From Asanoa ferruginea (GTDB lineage Bacteria; Actinomycetota; Actinomycetes; Mycobacteriales; Micromonosporaceae): a DNA stretch of 64,000 nt. Under the pieces are notes generated by a model that did no database searches, was not told the origin of the DNA, and saw nothing but the letters and a program-made list of their open reading frames with translations. Below, in pieces: positions 26,405-34,126 of the stretch (its first letter is position 1; the number at the start of each line of letters is the position of its first letter). The stretch is from the NCBI RefSeq assembly GCF_003387075.1, contig NZ_QUMQ01000001.1, positions 2,232,001 to 2,296,000 on the forward strand. Direction: 5' to 3'. Both the position numbers and the translations under genes were made by a program.

Positions 26405-27841
26405 TCAGAGGGTGATGTAGAACTTTTCCCAGGGTCCGATCGCGGTCCTGTTGGCGATCAGAGGCTTCTTGCCCGCCGATTCGGCGGTGACGTAGCGGTT
26501 GTTGGCCTTGGCCTGCAGGCTGATGGTGCCGTCGATGTTGCGGACGACCTTGAACGTCTCCCAGGGGCCGACGGCCGTGCGGTTGGCCACCAGCGAGAGG
26601 CGGCCGGCGCTCTCCGCGCACACGTACTTGCCGTTGACAACCGACTTGACGGCGATGTTGCCGTTGCCCAGGTTGATGATCTGGAAGTTTTCCCAGAGGC
26701 CGTCGAGTTGCCGGTTGGCGATCAGCGGTTTGGCACCGGCCGACTCGGCAGTCACGAAGCGGTCGTTCACGCCCGCGAGGATGGGGTTCGGGCCGACGCC
26801 GGGGGCGTACCTGGTGAACTTCTCCCACGGGCCGATCGTGTCGCGGTTCGCGGTCAGCGTCCTGTCTTCCGAGTCGGCGCTGACGTATTTGCCGTTGAGC
26901 TTGGAGCGCAGGCTGATCGAGCCGTCGGCGTTGGTGACGATCTGGAACTTGTCGGCGTCGCCGGCGACCCGGACAGCGCCGAGTTCCAGCGCGCTGGTGT
27001 TGTCCGAGACGGTCATGAACCGGTCCGCGTCGAGCGAGAGCAGCGCGATGTCGCCCCCACCAACGTCGTGGAGTTCGAAGCTGGTCGCCGCGCTCGCGCC
27101 GTGGGCATCGGCATGTGCTTGCCCGTGGTAGGCAGTGACGAACCGGCCGTTGGCCCGGCTGAAGAACTGCGCGACGCCGGTTGATGGGGGCATGCAGGCG
27201 GGCGGGTACTGCCACGCCGCGGTCCCGATGGTTCCGATGCTGTCGATGTTGACGGTTACCCGCCCGGCCTGGTTCCACGGCACTGCCAGGGTCTGTGTGG
27301 GGCCGCCCGGCTCGACGCGCAGGCTGGCCGGGGCCAACGCAGAGCTCCAGACCTCGATGGGCACGGTGTAGCCGCCCGCCGCCATGGTGACGCTGACCAG
27401 CAGGTCGTCGCAGCGGGACTGGAACGTGGCGGTGGGCATGACCGGGTCGCCGCAGACCGGCAGGTCGACCACGCCGCGGGTGGTCTGCACCGGCGTGTCG
27501 ACCAGGCCGATGGCCAGGAAGTCGGTGGTCTTGAAGTAGCTGTGCACGGTGGCGGTGCCGGTGAGCGACCCAGCCGACTTCGCAGGGAGCGTGTCGCCGG
27601 CCGCGATCCCGGTGAACGTGCCGATCGGTTCACGGCGGTCGGGCGACACCTGGCGAATCTCGATCGCGTCCTCGGTGGGGTTCGTGACCGTCCAGGTGAT
27701 GGTCCACGTGCTGGTGTCGGCATCGCACGCGGTGGTGCCGGTGATGACCGGACGCACCGCGGCGGATGCCGGCGGCGCGACGACGACGAACCCGACGGCC
27801 GCGACGAGGGCAGCGGCAACGAAAGCGATCTTGCGATTCAC
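26405..27841 (-). CDS. Secreted protein with fascin-like beta-trefoil repeats
   Basis: A 478-residue exported protein. A Sec signal peptide covers residues 1-27 (basic start, hydrophobic core, cleavage after PPASA). Residues 30-110 form an Ig-like/CARDB-like beta domain, and 110-215 a second beta region. From about 220 to the end are repeated blocks of the type G-R-F/Y-V-x-A-E-S-A-G-x-x-P/L-I/V-A-N-R, with G-P-W-E-x-F between them, the pattern of fascin-like/actin-crosslinking beta-trefoil domains. Six or more such blocks make roughly two trefoils. Such domains bind carbohydrates or proteins outside the cell. There is no catalytic domain. The partner is unknown; it may act in surface or substrate binding. 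Confidence 0.8.
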   Translation of the reverse strand: MNRKIAFVAAALVAAVGFVVVAPPASAAVRPVITGTTACDADTSTWTITWTVTNPTEDAIEIRQVSPDRREPIGTFTGIAAGDTLPAKSAGSLTGTATVHSYFKTTDFLAIGLVDTPVQTTRGVVDLPVCGDPVMPTATFQSRCDDLLVSVTMAAGGYTVPIEVWSSALAPASLRVEPGGPTQTLAVPWNQAGRVTVNIDSIGTIGTAAWQYPPACMPPSTGVAQFFSRANGRFVTAYHGQAHADAHGASAATSFELHDVGGGDIALLSLDADRFMTVSDNTSALELGAVRVAGDADKFQIVTNADGSISLRSKLNGKYVSADSEDRTLTANRDTIGPWEKFTRYAPGVGPNPILAGVNDRFVTAESAGAKPLIANRQLDGLWENFQIINLGNGNIAVKSVVNGKYVCAESAGRLSLVANRTAVGPWETFKVVRNIDGTISLQAKANNRYVTAESAGKKPLIANRTAIGPWEKFYITL

Positions 27842-28217
27842 CGCCGCAGCGTAGGCAACCGACGCGCCACCGCGCTGTCCCGGTGCCTCATCCGTCTAGC
27901 CGGTTCCGGTGACCGGTCGGCCCCAGGGAACAGCACCTGCTTGCGCTCTGGCTGCGTGCGGCGCGGGTTGGTTCGGGCTGCACCGTATGCGCTCCGACGA
28001 CAAAGGCGCGAGGGGCGGACAAAGACGCTTGGCGTCGCGTCTGCTGCGCCCGCGGACGCCTTTGGGAGCACTTACGGGCCAACGCGACGGACATCGCCGT
28101 TGGTCCGCTGCATCTTTGATTGGGCCACCCTGTTGCCGGTTGATTGTCCGCGTACTCCGACCACCTGCATCGAGGACAGGGCCGGACGACCCTTGCCCGT
28201 CGGGGTCGGTGTTGCCT
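27842..28217. other. Spacer between the secreted trefoil gene and the DUF2637 gene
   Basis: About 375 bases. I see no supported gene, RNA or repeat here. The promoter of the trefoil gene must lie at its left end. Confidence 0.35.
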
Positions 28218-28898
28218 TCACCCCACGTTGTCGGTTGGCGCGGCCGTTAAGAGTCTGCGGACATGTCGCTCGGTTACTCCGAGCTGGTTGGCGATGTCCG
28301 TCACTGTTGCTTCCGGACGTTCCGCCCGAATGTTTGCGATGGCCTCGGACGTGCGTCCTCGTCGTGGTGCCCTGTGTCCCGGCGCTTTGGGGTGCGATGG
28401 TTCCGTTGGCGTTCGGGCTGTCGGTGTCTTCTTGGTCGGCGGACCGGTGGCCGGCGTCGTGTCCAAATGTCCAGCTCTGCTGGGGCGATTGGCGTCGATT
28501 GAGTACTTGCTGTTGTTAGTAGATGCGGTCGGTATGCGTCGGGTGCGGGAGAGCATTTCGACGACGAGGAGCAGGGCGACGGCGGGCCATGCGGCGACGA
28601 TGCGGGCGCCGAGGGTGGGTTGTGCGGCGGCGATGTTTGCGGCGATGCTGGCTCCGACTCCAGTGAGGAGAGCGGTTCGGGCTGACCAGCGCACTGGCCG
28701 GTGAGCGCGCCTGTCGTTCACGATTGCTGTTGATGCGACGAGGAGCATTCCGTCGACGGAGATTGGTAGGACGTAGGCGACCTCTGGTCGTTCGCCGAAC
28801 TTCAAGGCGACGTGGACCATGTGGGTCCAGGACGACCAGGCCGCGATGCACGCGACGGCTCCGGTGCTGACGTTGCTCACGATCCGGGTCGGGTCCAT
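28218..28898 (-). CDS. DUF2637 membrane protein with C-terminal HTH (mobile-element type)
   Basis: A 226-residue protein with the start at ATG 28898, preceded by AAGGAGG. The N-terminal 120 residues hold about four membrane segments with the DUF2637 pattern (SWTHMVHVALKFGER..., LPISVDGMLLVASTAIV). A Pro/Thr-rich linker follows, then a C-terminal HTH (about 180-215: ATVTDIANQLGVTERHVRRLL). DUF2637 proteins are typical of actinomycete integrative conjugative elements and plasmids, where they accompany transfer and replication genes. It sits near a replication-relaxation gene, so both probably come from one decayed element. The precise role of DUF2637 is not known. Confidence 0.85.
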   Translation of the reverse strand: MDPTRIVSNVSTGAVACIAAWSSWTHMVHVALKFGERPEVAYVLPISVDGMLLVASTAIVNDRRAHRPVRWSARTALLTGVGASIAANIAAAQPTLGARIVAAWPAVALLLVVEMLSRTRRIPTASTNNSKYSIDANRPSRAGHLDTTPATGPPTKKTPTARTPTEPSHPKAPGHRAPRRGRTSEAIANIRAERPEATVTDIANQLGVTERHVRRLLTAAPTDNVG

Positions 28899-29398
28899 AG
28901 TCCGCCTCCTTCATGGCGGCGAGAGGTGTAGAGAGCTCTCCGGACTACGCGCGGACGTCCGCGGATGGCCGCCCGGACATTTAATCCGCACCGCGCGGTG
29001 TGCGAGAGGACCGCGGGAAGGCAACGACCGCGAGGTCCGCGGACAGCCACGCGGGTTGATTCATCGCCTTGTCGTGGTGGTGCAGATTGGGCTTCGGCCC
29101 TTTGATGTCCGGGCTCGAGGCTTGGACGCGCCGCCTGTTGGGACGGTCCGCATCTGGGTGGCTAGTTCCGTCGGACGGGGTCTGTCCGACCTGTTGTGTG
29201 CGGGCCAGGCGTGTGTTGGGTTCGGAACACAGCGGCCCAGCGCGAGCGAACGGCTGTTGGGTCCTGTTGGGTCCGTCTGTTCGCGCGTGCCTGTCGGCAG
29301 CGGTTCCAGAATTGCCGAGTACGGCGGTGTCGTCCCGAGCCACCGCTGGCAACGTGGGAGCGGGGACTGACCGATCGTTGTTGTTGGGTTCAGCTCGG
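28899..29398. other. Spacer between two mobile-element genes
   Basis: About 500 bases without a supported gene. Frames here on both strands are open only because of high G+C. Element genes normally found between these two (for example an FtsK-like transfer ATPase) are absent. Confidence 0.35.
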
Positions 29399-30301
29399 TC
29401 ATGGGATGGGCTCGAGGTGGAAGACACTGGGAGCGGCGTTGTGCGGAAGTTCGATGAGGCGGACGCGCCCGCTGTCGGTGCCGTAGACCCACCAGACCTG
29501 CTCCGCGGGGTCCAGTCCTGTGGCAGCAAGGAAGTCGGCTGCAGTGGTGGCAACGACGGCGAAGCGGGGTGGGCCGGTTGTGGCGATGTGACGGTGGAGG
29601 TTGAGTTCGCGGCGGGTGGATGGGAGTAAAAACAACACCGGCCATCGCCAGTTGGGTTCGGCGGCGAGGCTGTCGTAGCGGGTGATCTTGTCGGTCAGGA
29701 CGGTGAGGTTCTCGGTGCCGGTGTCGTACTCGAGGAAGAACGGAACCGACCGTCCGCCTTCGGCCCACACGCCGTGTCCATCCGGCCGTGGTGTGGCCCG
29801 AGTGATGATCGACGGGCTCCCGCCGGCGGTGAGGAAGGCACTCGGTTGGTGGAACGCCGAGGACGGCAACCATCGGTCCAGGCTGGTCCCGGGATGCTGC
29901 CGTTGGTGGGAGGCCAGCTCGACAAACACCTGGTTGGTGCCCAGTAGGTGAGGCAGGTTTGCACGTGAGGTGAGGTGGTGCCGGCGTTGGCGGGCGATGC
30001 TGCGGCGGGGCAGGTCGTGGCCGCGTTGGGCGGCCACCACGTCTGTGCCGAGCTGGTCGAGGAGGTAGTGGTATGGGTAGGAGCCTCCGCCCCACCGCTG
30101 CGGCCGGAACCGGCCGATCACTTCAAGGCGGGTCAGGCGCAGAAGGCGACGCTGTCCGAAGTCCTTCGACGGGAACAGGGCGATACAGATCTGGTCGCTG
30201 GTCAGGACACCGTGGTCGTAGAGCCAGCCGAGCAGACGCAGATCTCTATGGGTGAGGGTGGATTGGATCTGCAGTAGGCGTAGATCGTCACGTCGGGCCA
30301 T
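29399..30301 (-). CDS. Replication-relaxation family protein
   Basis: A 300-residue protein with start at ATG 30301 (MARRDDLRLLQIQSTL). The first 90 residues are a winged helix (LTHRDLRLLGWLYDHGVLTSDQICIALFPSKDFGQRRLLRLTRLEVIGRF), followed by a nuclease-like fold region (PFFLEYDTGTENLTVLTDKITRYDSL), the standard pattern of replication-relaxation proteins from actinomycete plasmids and integrative elements. Such proteins take part in plasmid or element replication or mobilisation. A longer frame upstream exists but reads as non-coding. It is the second conjugative-element gene in this part of the island. Confidence 0.85.
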   Translation of the reverse strand: MARRDDLRLLQIQSTLTHRDLRLLGWLYDHGVLTSDQICIALFPSKDFGQRRLLRLTRLEVIGRFRPQRWGGGSYPYHYLLDQLGTDVVAAQRGHDLPRRSIARQRRHHLTSRANLPHLLGTNQVFVELASHQRQHPGTSLDRWLPSSAFHQPSAFLTAGGSPSIITRATPRPDGHGVWAEGGRSVPFFLEYDTGTENLTVLTDKITRYDSLAAEPNWRWPVLFLLPSTRRELNLHRHIATTGPPRFAVVATTAADFLAATGLDPAEQVWWVYGTDSGRVRLIELPHNAAPSVFHLEPIP

Positions 30302-31224
30302 TGGACCACCCACACTCGCGTTTTCCCCCACTGCGTGACTCCCTGGACGGAGAGTCAGTCTGAGCTGCGACACGGAAGCTGTTAACCGTTCTGACCTCGG
30401 CCAACAGCCCGGCCCCAGGGTCCGGATGGGTGTCCGGTTCAAGCCGGATCCCCGCTCGGCGGTCCACACCGACACCCGACTGGCCGCCGGGTCCGTTCGC
30501 GCCGCAGTTATCGGCGATGTTCCGCGGCTGGTCAGCGAGCCCGGGCGACGACCAGCGTTTGTGGGAGAGAAGCCAACAGAAGCCCATCACGGAACTCCGA
30601 TCATGAGATGTTGCGGGATGCCGGTGGAATGGCGGCGGTACTTGCGGCAGTCCCGGAGGCCGAGGCGCCCACCCGGCCGTGTCGACGCCGATTGATTGAG
30701 CCGTGTTGTCGACGAACAAGCCGGCCGGTCCACCAGCACCGTCCCGCCGGCCTGCCGCCGATCGCAAGCCGACAATTGCCGGTAGCTGAGACCGTCGTCT
30801 TGTGCGCGCGACGAGTTACGGCTTTGTCTCTGATTACTCATCCACTAATGGCTTCTCGGAGAGCGCTCTCTCCAAGATCACATCAAAAGTGCTCGCCATC
30901 TGAGAACACCAGGAAGTGTCGGTTGCCGTCTGGGCGATGTCGTACAACGACAGCTAAGGCTTAGCTCACCAGCTATTAGCACCTTCGACAACCTGGTCAA
31001 AGTCGTAACCAGCCCGGCAGGTACGAGTTGCTGCCGACGACGACCGGTGCGGCAACGGCACCCGGTCGCCTACGGCACCGAACGTCGAGTCCCCGACCGG
31101 CCGGGAGCGATCTCAGCCGACCGGCCGGGGTGCTTGGGGACCGGGGCGCGCTCACAACGCAAGCGCCAACTCGGAAGGTGCGCGCCCCGGTCCGGGGAAG
31201 CGTTGTGCCCAGCCTCGGGGCCAA
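30302..31224. other. Long spacer with an orphan LacI-type palindrome
   Basis: About 920 bases without a supported gene. A 12-bp perfect palindrome GAGAGCGCTCTC is at 30859-30870, like operators of LacI-family regulators controlling sugar genes in actinomycetes, but no sugar gene follows on either side. It may be a relic of a deleted gene. Confidence 0.35.
30859..30870. promoter_or_regulatory. Palindrome resembling a LacI-family operator
   Basis: The 12-base perfect palindrome GAGAGCGCTCTC has the central CG and flanks usual for LacI-family operators in actinomycetes. No intact target gene or LacI gene is adjacent, so its function is doubtful. Confidence 0.3.
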
Positions 31225-31309
31225 CCATGGAAGGACGACAACGCCAGCAAAAGACTACTACCCAAGGCTAGCGTTGGGTAGTCGTCGCTGGCGTTTGGTG
31301 CTTCCATGG
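31225..31309. repeat. Large imperfect inverted repeat upstream of the GntR gene
   Basis: Two arms of about 40 bases face each other around an 8-base centre (arms 31225-31265 and 31274-31309). Both outer ends are CCATGG, and both arms share the inner blocks CGCCAGC and CTACCCAA. Only small gaps break the pairing. It ends 23 bases before the GntR start, so it would form a long hairpin in the leader, or act as DNA binding site for the regulator itself. Confidence 0.65.
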
Positions 31310-31332
31310 ACAGGCCAACCGTGGAAGGTCCT

Positions 31333-31551
31333 ATGCCCAGATACCGTTACGAAGAGATCGCCGACGACCTGGAGGACAAGATCCGTTCAGGCGTATACCC
31401 ACCTGGCTCTCGGCTGCCCTCCCGAAGGGACCTTGTCGACGCGTACTCCGTCACGGAACCAGTGATCGACAAGTCGATGATGATCCTCCGGGTGAAAGGC
31501 CTCACCGAGACGCTCCCCGGTGTCGGTGTATTCGTTCGCGAACCGGCCTGA
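31333..31551 (+). CDS. Short GntR-family winged-helix regulator
   Basis: A 72-residue protein, start taken at ATG 31333 (MPRYRYEEIADDLEDKI). It consists almost only of the GntR winged helix (IRSGVYPPGSRLPSRRDLVDAYSVTEPVIDKSMMILRVKGLTETLPGVGVFVRE) with no effector domain. Such one-domain GntR proteins are common in actinomycete integrative elements and accessory regions. It lies just upstream of a restriction endonuclease remnant on the same strand and just downstream of a large inverted repeat, a plausible operator. Regulation of the neighbouring restriction gene is possible but not shown. Confidence 0.82.
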   Translation: MPRYRYEEIADDLEDKIRSGVYPPGSRLPSRRDLVDAYSVTEPVIDKSMMILRVKGLTETLPGVGVFVREPA

Positions 31552-31618
31552 GCTCGGTGTAGCTCACACCGCAGACCTCAGCCGATGTGACTACTTTTGG
31601 TGAGACGGCAGACCCGGC

Positions 31619-32953
31619 ATGATTCATCAGGTGGAGCCGCGGTCGTTGCCAATGCTGGAAGTGCTGCGGTACGCCCGGCACGGCGATGCCACCGACCTCG
31701 AGATCGACGGCTACCTGAACTACCACTTCATGACGGCAGCGCCGGGGCACGACTGGCCAAAGATGATGCTCGAGCGCGGCATTAATCCGTCGGCCATGGT
31801 CGCCGGACCGGACAGTCCGCGCCGTCCGGTAATCGCAATCCGCTCCAGCCCCTGGAAGGCCGGCCAAACCTCCAATCCATGGCACGACGAGTTCGACCTC
31901 GACCACGGACATGTGCGCTACTTCGGCGACCACAAACCGTCCACCGTGGGCCCGCCTGGGGCGACCGCAGGAAACAAGGCTCTACTCGACGCCTGGCAGT
32001 TCCACGCAGGGTCGACCGCGGCCGAGCGGGCGCTGGCACCGCCACTCCTGCTGTTCCGTTCCGCCACCGTCCACCGCGACGGTCGCCGCTTGGTCAAGGG
32101 GCACATCGAATTCTGCGGGGTCGCGATCATCGAACGCCTCGAGCACGTTGTGCAACGCGATCCGGACAGCCCTCGCAGCTTTCCTAACCTGCAACTCGAC
32201 CTTGCCGTCGTCCAGCTCGCCCCAACCGGCGACACCCTCGACATGCGGTGGATCGACGACCGCCGCGACCCCGAACTTGACGTCGTTACCTCGGCTCGGC
32301 ACGCCCCGGCCGCTTGGCAACGCTGGGTGAGTGGTGGCCGCAGCGCGATCCCTCGGGTTCGCCGTCGAGTCATGTCCTCCCGCGTTCAAGCACCAGCCGA
32401 CCAGCTGCCCGAGCCCGGGACCACTGACGCCGCCACCCTCGACCGTCTGCATCGGTTCTTCGACGGTCGCAAACACGCCTTCGAGCTGCTAGCTTCCCGC
32501 GTCGCCGCACAGGTCCTCGGCGGCTCAGGCGCGGTTTACCAGGAAGGCTGGCTTACCCGGGCCGGCGGCGACGGTGGCATGGACTTCGTGGGCCGCCTCG
32601 ACGTCGGTACCCCCACTAGCAACACCCCCTTGGTCGTGCTCGGCCAAGCCAAGTGCGTCGCACCGTCCACATCGATCAGCCCTGACCAGGTCGCCCGCGT
32701 CGTCGCCAGACTACGTCGCGGATGGATCGGCGTGTTCGTCACCACCGGCACTTCTCCCGACAGGCACAAGTCGAAGTAATCGACGATCAGTACCCACTCG
32801 TCCTAATTAACGGCCGTACCCTCGTTGACCACGTTCTCCGCATCGCTGCCACCGACCACGGGCGGCGACCTCGACGCCCTCTTACTCGATGTCGGCGCGG
32901 CCTACGAGGCCGCGATCACCTACAGACGCCCCGAAGAAATCCTCGCCCAATAG
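31619..32953 (+). pseudogene. Type IV (AspBHI/Mrr-like) modification-dependent restriction endonuclease, frameshifted
   Basis: The first 380 codons read as one frame. The N-terminal part resembles the AspBHI modified-base-recognition domain (HGHVRYFGDHKPSTVG, GNKALLDAW). The C-terminal part is an Mrr-like PD-(D/E)xK nuclease domain: FELLASRVAAQVLGGSG, then GGDGGMDFVGRLD with the metal-binding Asp, and VVLGQAKC with the Q-x-K motif. Near 32,745 the frame slips; the continuation (FSRQAQVEVIDDQYPLVLING, then TLVDHVL) is in another frame. Near 32,850 it slips again to end with GGDLDALLLDV...EEILAQ at 32953. Enzymes of this type cut DNA bearing modified cytosines. The catalytic core survives in the first frame, but the lost end probably makes it inactive, unless both shifts are sequencing errors. 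Confidence 0.75.
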
Positions 32954-33161
32954 CGCTGGCCAAAGGTAAATGCGTGGGTCGAATGGCTGAAGCCTCGATA
33001 CGCGTTCGCTCCCGCGAGTCCTAGACGGGCCGGCGAGCGACGAACCATGCTGCTGGGTTTGCCCACAGCCCGCGCAGCCAACCCCGTACCTCTGCCGGCA
33101 GAACTTGCTGGGCTAGCACGTCCGACGCTCGGACATCAGAGACTTTGTCTCCAGCCGCTAG

Positions 33162-33352
33162 GAACGCGCCTCCGTGATCGTCACCTCCACAAACCCTTCG
33201 GCGGCTGGGGCGAGGTCTTCGGCGACGACGTCGTCGCCGAAGCCATGATCGACCGCCTCGCCCACCACGCCGAGGTCATCTCTCTCAAGGGCGACAGCTA
33301 CCCACTCAAAGAACGCGACCTCGGCCGCGTCCCAGCGCAAACCAACGACAAA
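33162..33352 (+). mobile_element. istB: C-terminal fragment of an IS21-family istB ATPase gene
   Basis: The sequence reads ERASVIVTSTN, then after a one-base shift FGGWGEVFGDDVV, AEAMIDRLAHHAEVISLKGD and SYPLKERDLGR, the standard end of IstB helper proteins of IS21 transposons. The N-terminal AAA+ core with its P-loop is missing and istA is absent, so this is a decayed piece. Confidence 0.8.
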
Positions 33353-33593
33353 CAAGATCCACCCACGGCGAGGGGGTCAGCATTCACCCGTCGCCAGGGT
33401 CAAATTCGCGCGTCGTTGACAGCGTCCGGCTCCGAGCTGTCGTGCGACTCGATCCGCCGGCTGACGCTGCTGCCCAACCGAATAGAACGGACTATTCGAG
33501 CTAGCACCAACGGCGCACTGGAGATCCAAAGTAGAGCAGACGCGAAAGGCGCTTGACCGGGTAATCCCAGTTGAAGCGGCTTCGCAGTAGCTT

Positions 33594-33615
33594 GCGCGCC
33601 CGAAGGGACGCGAAC
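33594..33615. repeat. Degenerate copy of the tRNA-Arg 3' end (att-like scar)
   Basis: Twenty of 22 bases match the block GCGCGCCCGAAGGG plus TTCGAAC that starts the minus-strand tRNA-Arg 3' end at 33791. It is probably the oldest of three stacked att-like sites. Confidence 0.6.
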
Positions 33616-33676
33616 AGCGCTCGACTCAGATCGGCAGAAAGGTGTCGCAGAGGTGTGGCATCCCGCGAGTGAACGA

Positions 33677-33708
33677 AAAGCCCCCCGAGCCGCAGCTCAG
33701 GGGGCTTG
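33677..33708. terminator. Hairpin terminator between att-like copies
   Basis: AGCCCCC and GGGGGCT arms with inner GAGC/GCTC pairs and loop CGCA, ending in TTGTT on the plus strand. It lies just left of the second tRNA-Arg 3' end copy. Confidence 0.65.
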
Positions 33709-33710
33709 TT

Positions 33711-33732
33711 GCGCGCCCGAAGGGATTCGAAC
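33711..33732. repeat. Exact second copy of the tRNA-Arg 3' end (att-like)
   Basis: A 22-base exact direct repeat of 33791-33812, which includes the acceptor stem and T-loop part of the tRNA-Arg gene. A tRNA 3' end duplicated 80 bases away is the usual trace of integrase-mediated insertion (attL/attR). Confidence 0.75.
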
Positions 33733-33750
33733 TGCTGTACGGCCAGTGAA

Positions 33751-33782
33751 AGAGGCCATCTCGAATGGCTGAGATGGCCTCT
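33751..33782 (-). terminator. Terminator hairpin of the tRNA-Arg gene
   Basis: Perfect 12-bp stem (AGAGGCCATCTC / GAGATGGCCTCT, 8-base loop) lying 11 bases beyond the tRNA-Arg 3' end in its direction of transcription. Confidence 0.65.
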
Positions 33783-33792
33783 GACCTGCTGC

Positions 33793-33864
33793 GCGCCCGA
33801 AGGGATTCGAACCCCTAACCTTCTGATCCGTAGTCAGATGCTCTATCCGTTGAGCTACGGGCGC
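33793..33864 (-). tRNA. tRNA-Arg (anticodon ACG)
   Basis: Minus strand. A complete cloverleaf: acceptor GCGCCCG pairs with CGGGCGC, D arm AGCTCAACGGATAGAGC, anticodon stem TCTGA/TCAGA with loop CTACGGA (anticodon ACG), T arm with GGTTCGAATCC. Its 3' end is duplicated to the left, so this gene is the likely integration site of the island. Confidence 0.95.
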
Positions 33865-33899
33865 AGGTGCCTGGCCAGTCTACACACCGACCTCGGCGC

Positions 33900-33988
33900 G
33901 GAGACTCCGGGATTCGAACCCGGGAGGGGCGGTTAACCCCAACCGCATTAGCAGTGCGGCGCCATAGACCAGACTAGGCGAAGTCTCC
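33900..33988 (-). tRNA. tRNA-Ser (anticodon GCT)
   Basis: Minus strand. Acceptor GGAGACT pairs with AGTCTCC, anticodon stem CCGCA/TGCGG with loop CTGCTAA (anticodon GCT), a long variable arm typical of tRNA-Ser, and T arm with GGTTCGAATCC. Confidence 0.93.
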
Positions 33989-34126
33989 TCGGTGGCCGCT
34001 AGACCACCGCCGATCGAGGATACAGGTCGGTCTTCGGGGTGGGCAAAGCGACCTCCGCACGTCGATCCAGGGACTTGCGGCTCTGCGACCTGTGCCAGGC
34101 GGGTTGCGGGGCTACGCTGCCAAACC

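Noticed and set aside
26267-27184. Plus-strand frame of 305 codons opposite the trefoil gene
   Set aside because: Antisense shadow of the repeats; the minus strand has a signal peptide and clear domain repeats.
29061-30095. Minus-strand Pro/Arg-rich frame overlapping the replication-relaxation gene
   Set aside because: Same strand, other frame; low-complexity residues against a recognisable family in the chosen frame.
33706-33936. Plus-strand frame reading GIRTPNLLIRSQMLYPLSYG
   Set aside because: This is the well-known false protein produced by reading the antisense of a tRNA gene; the tRNA-Arg explains it.
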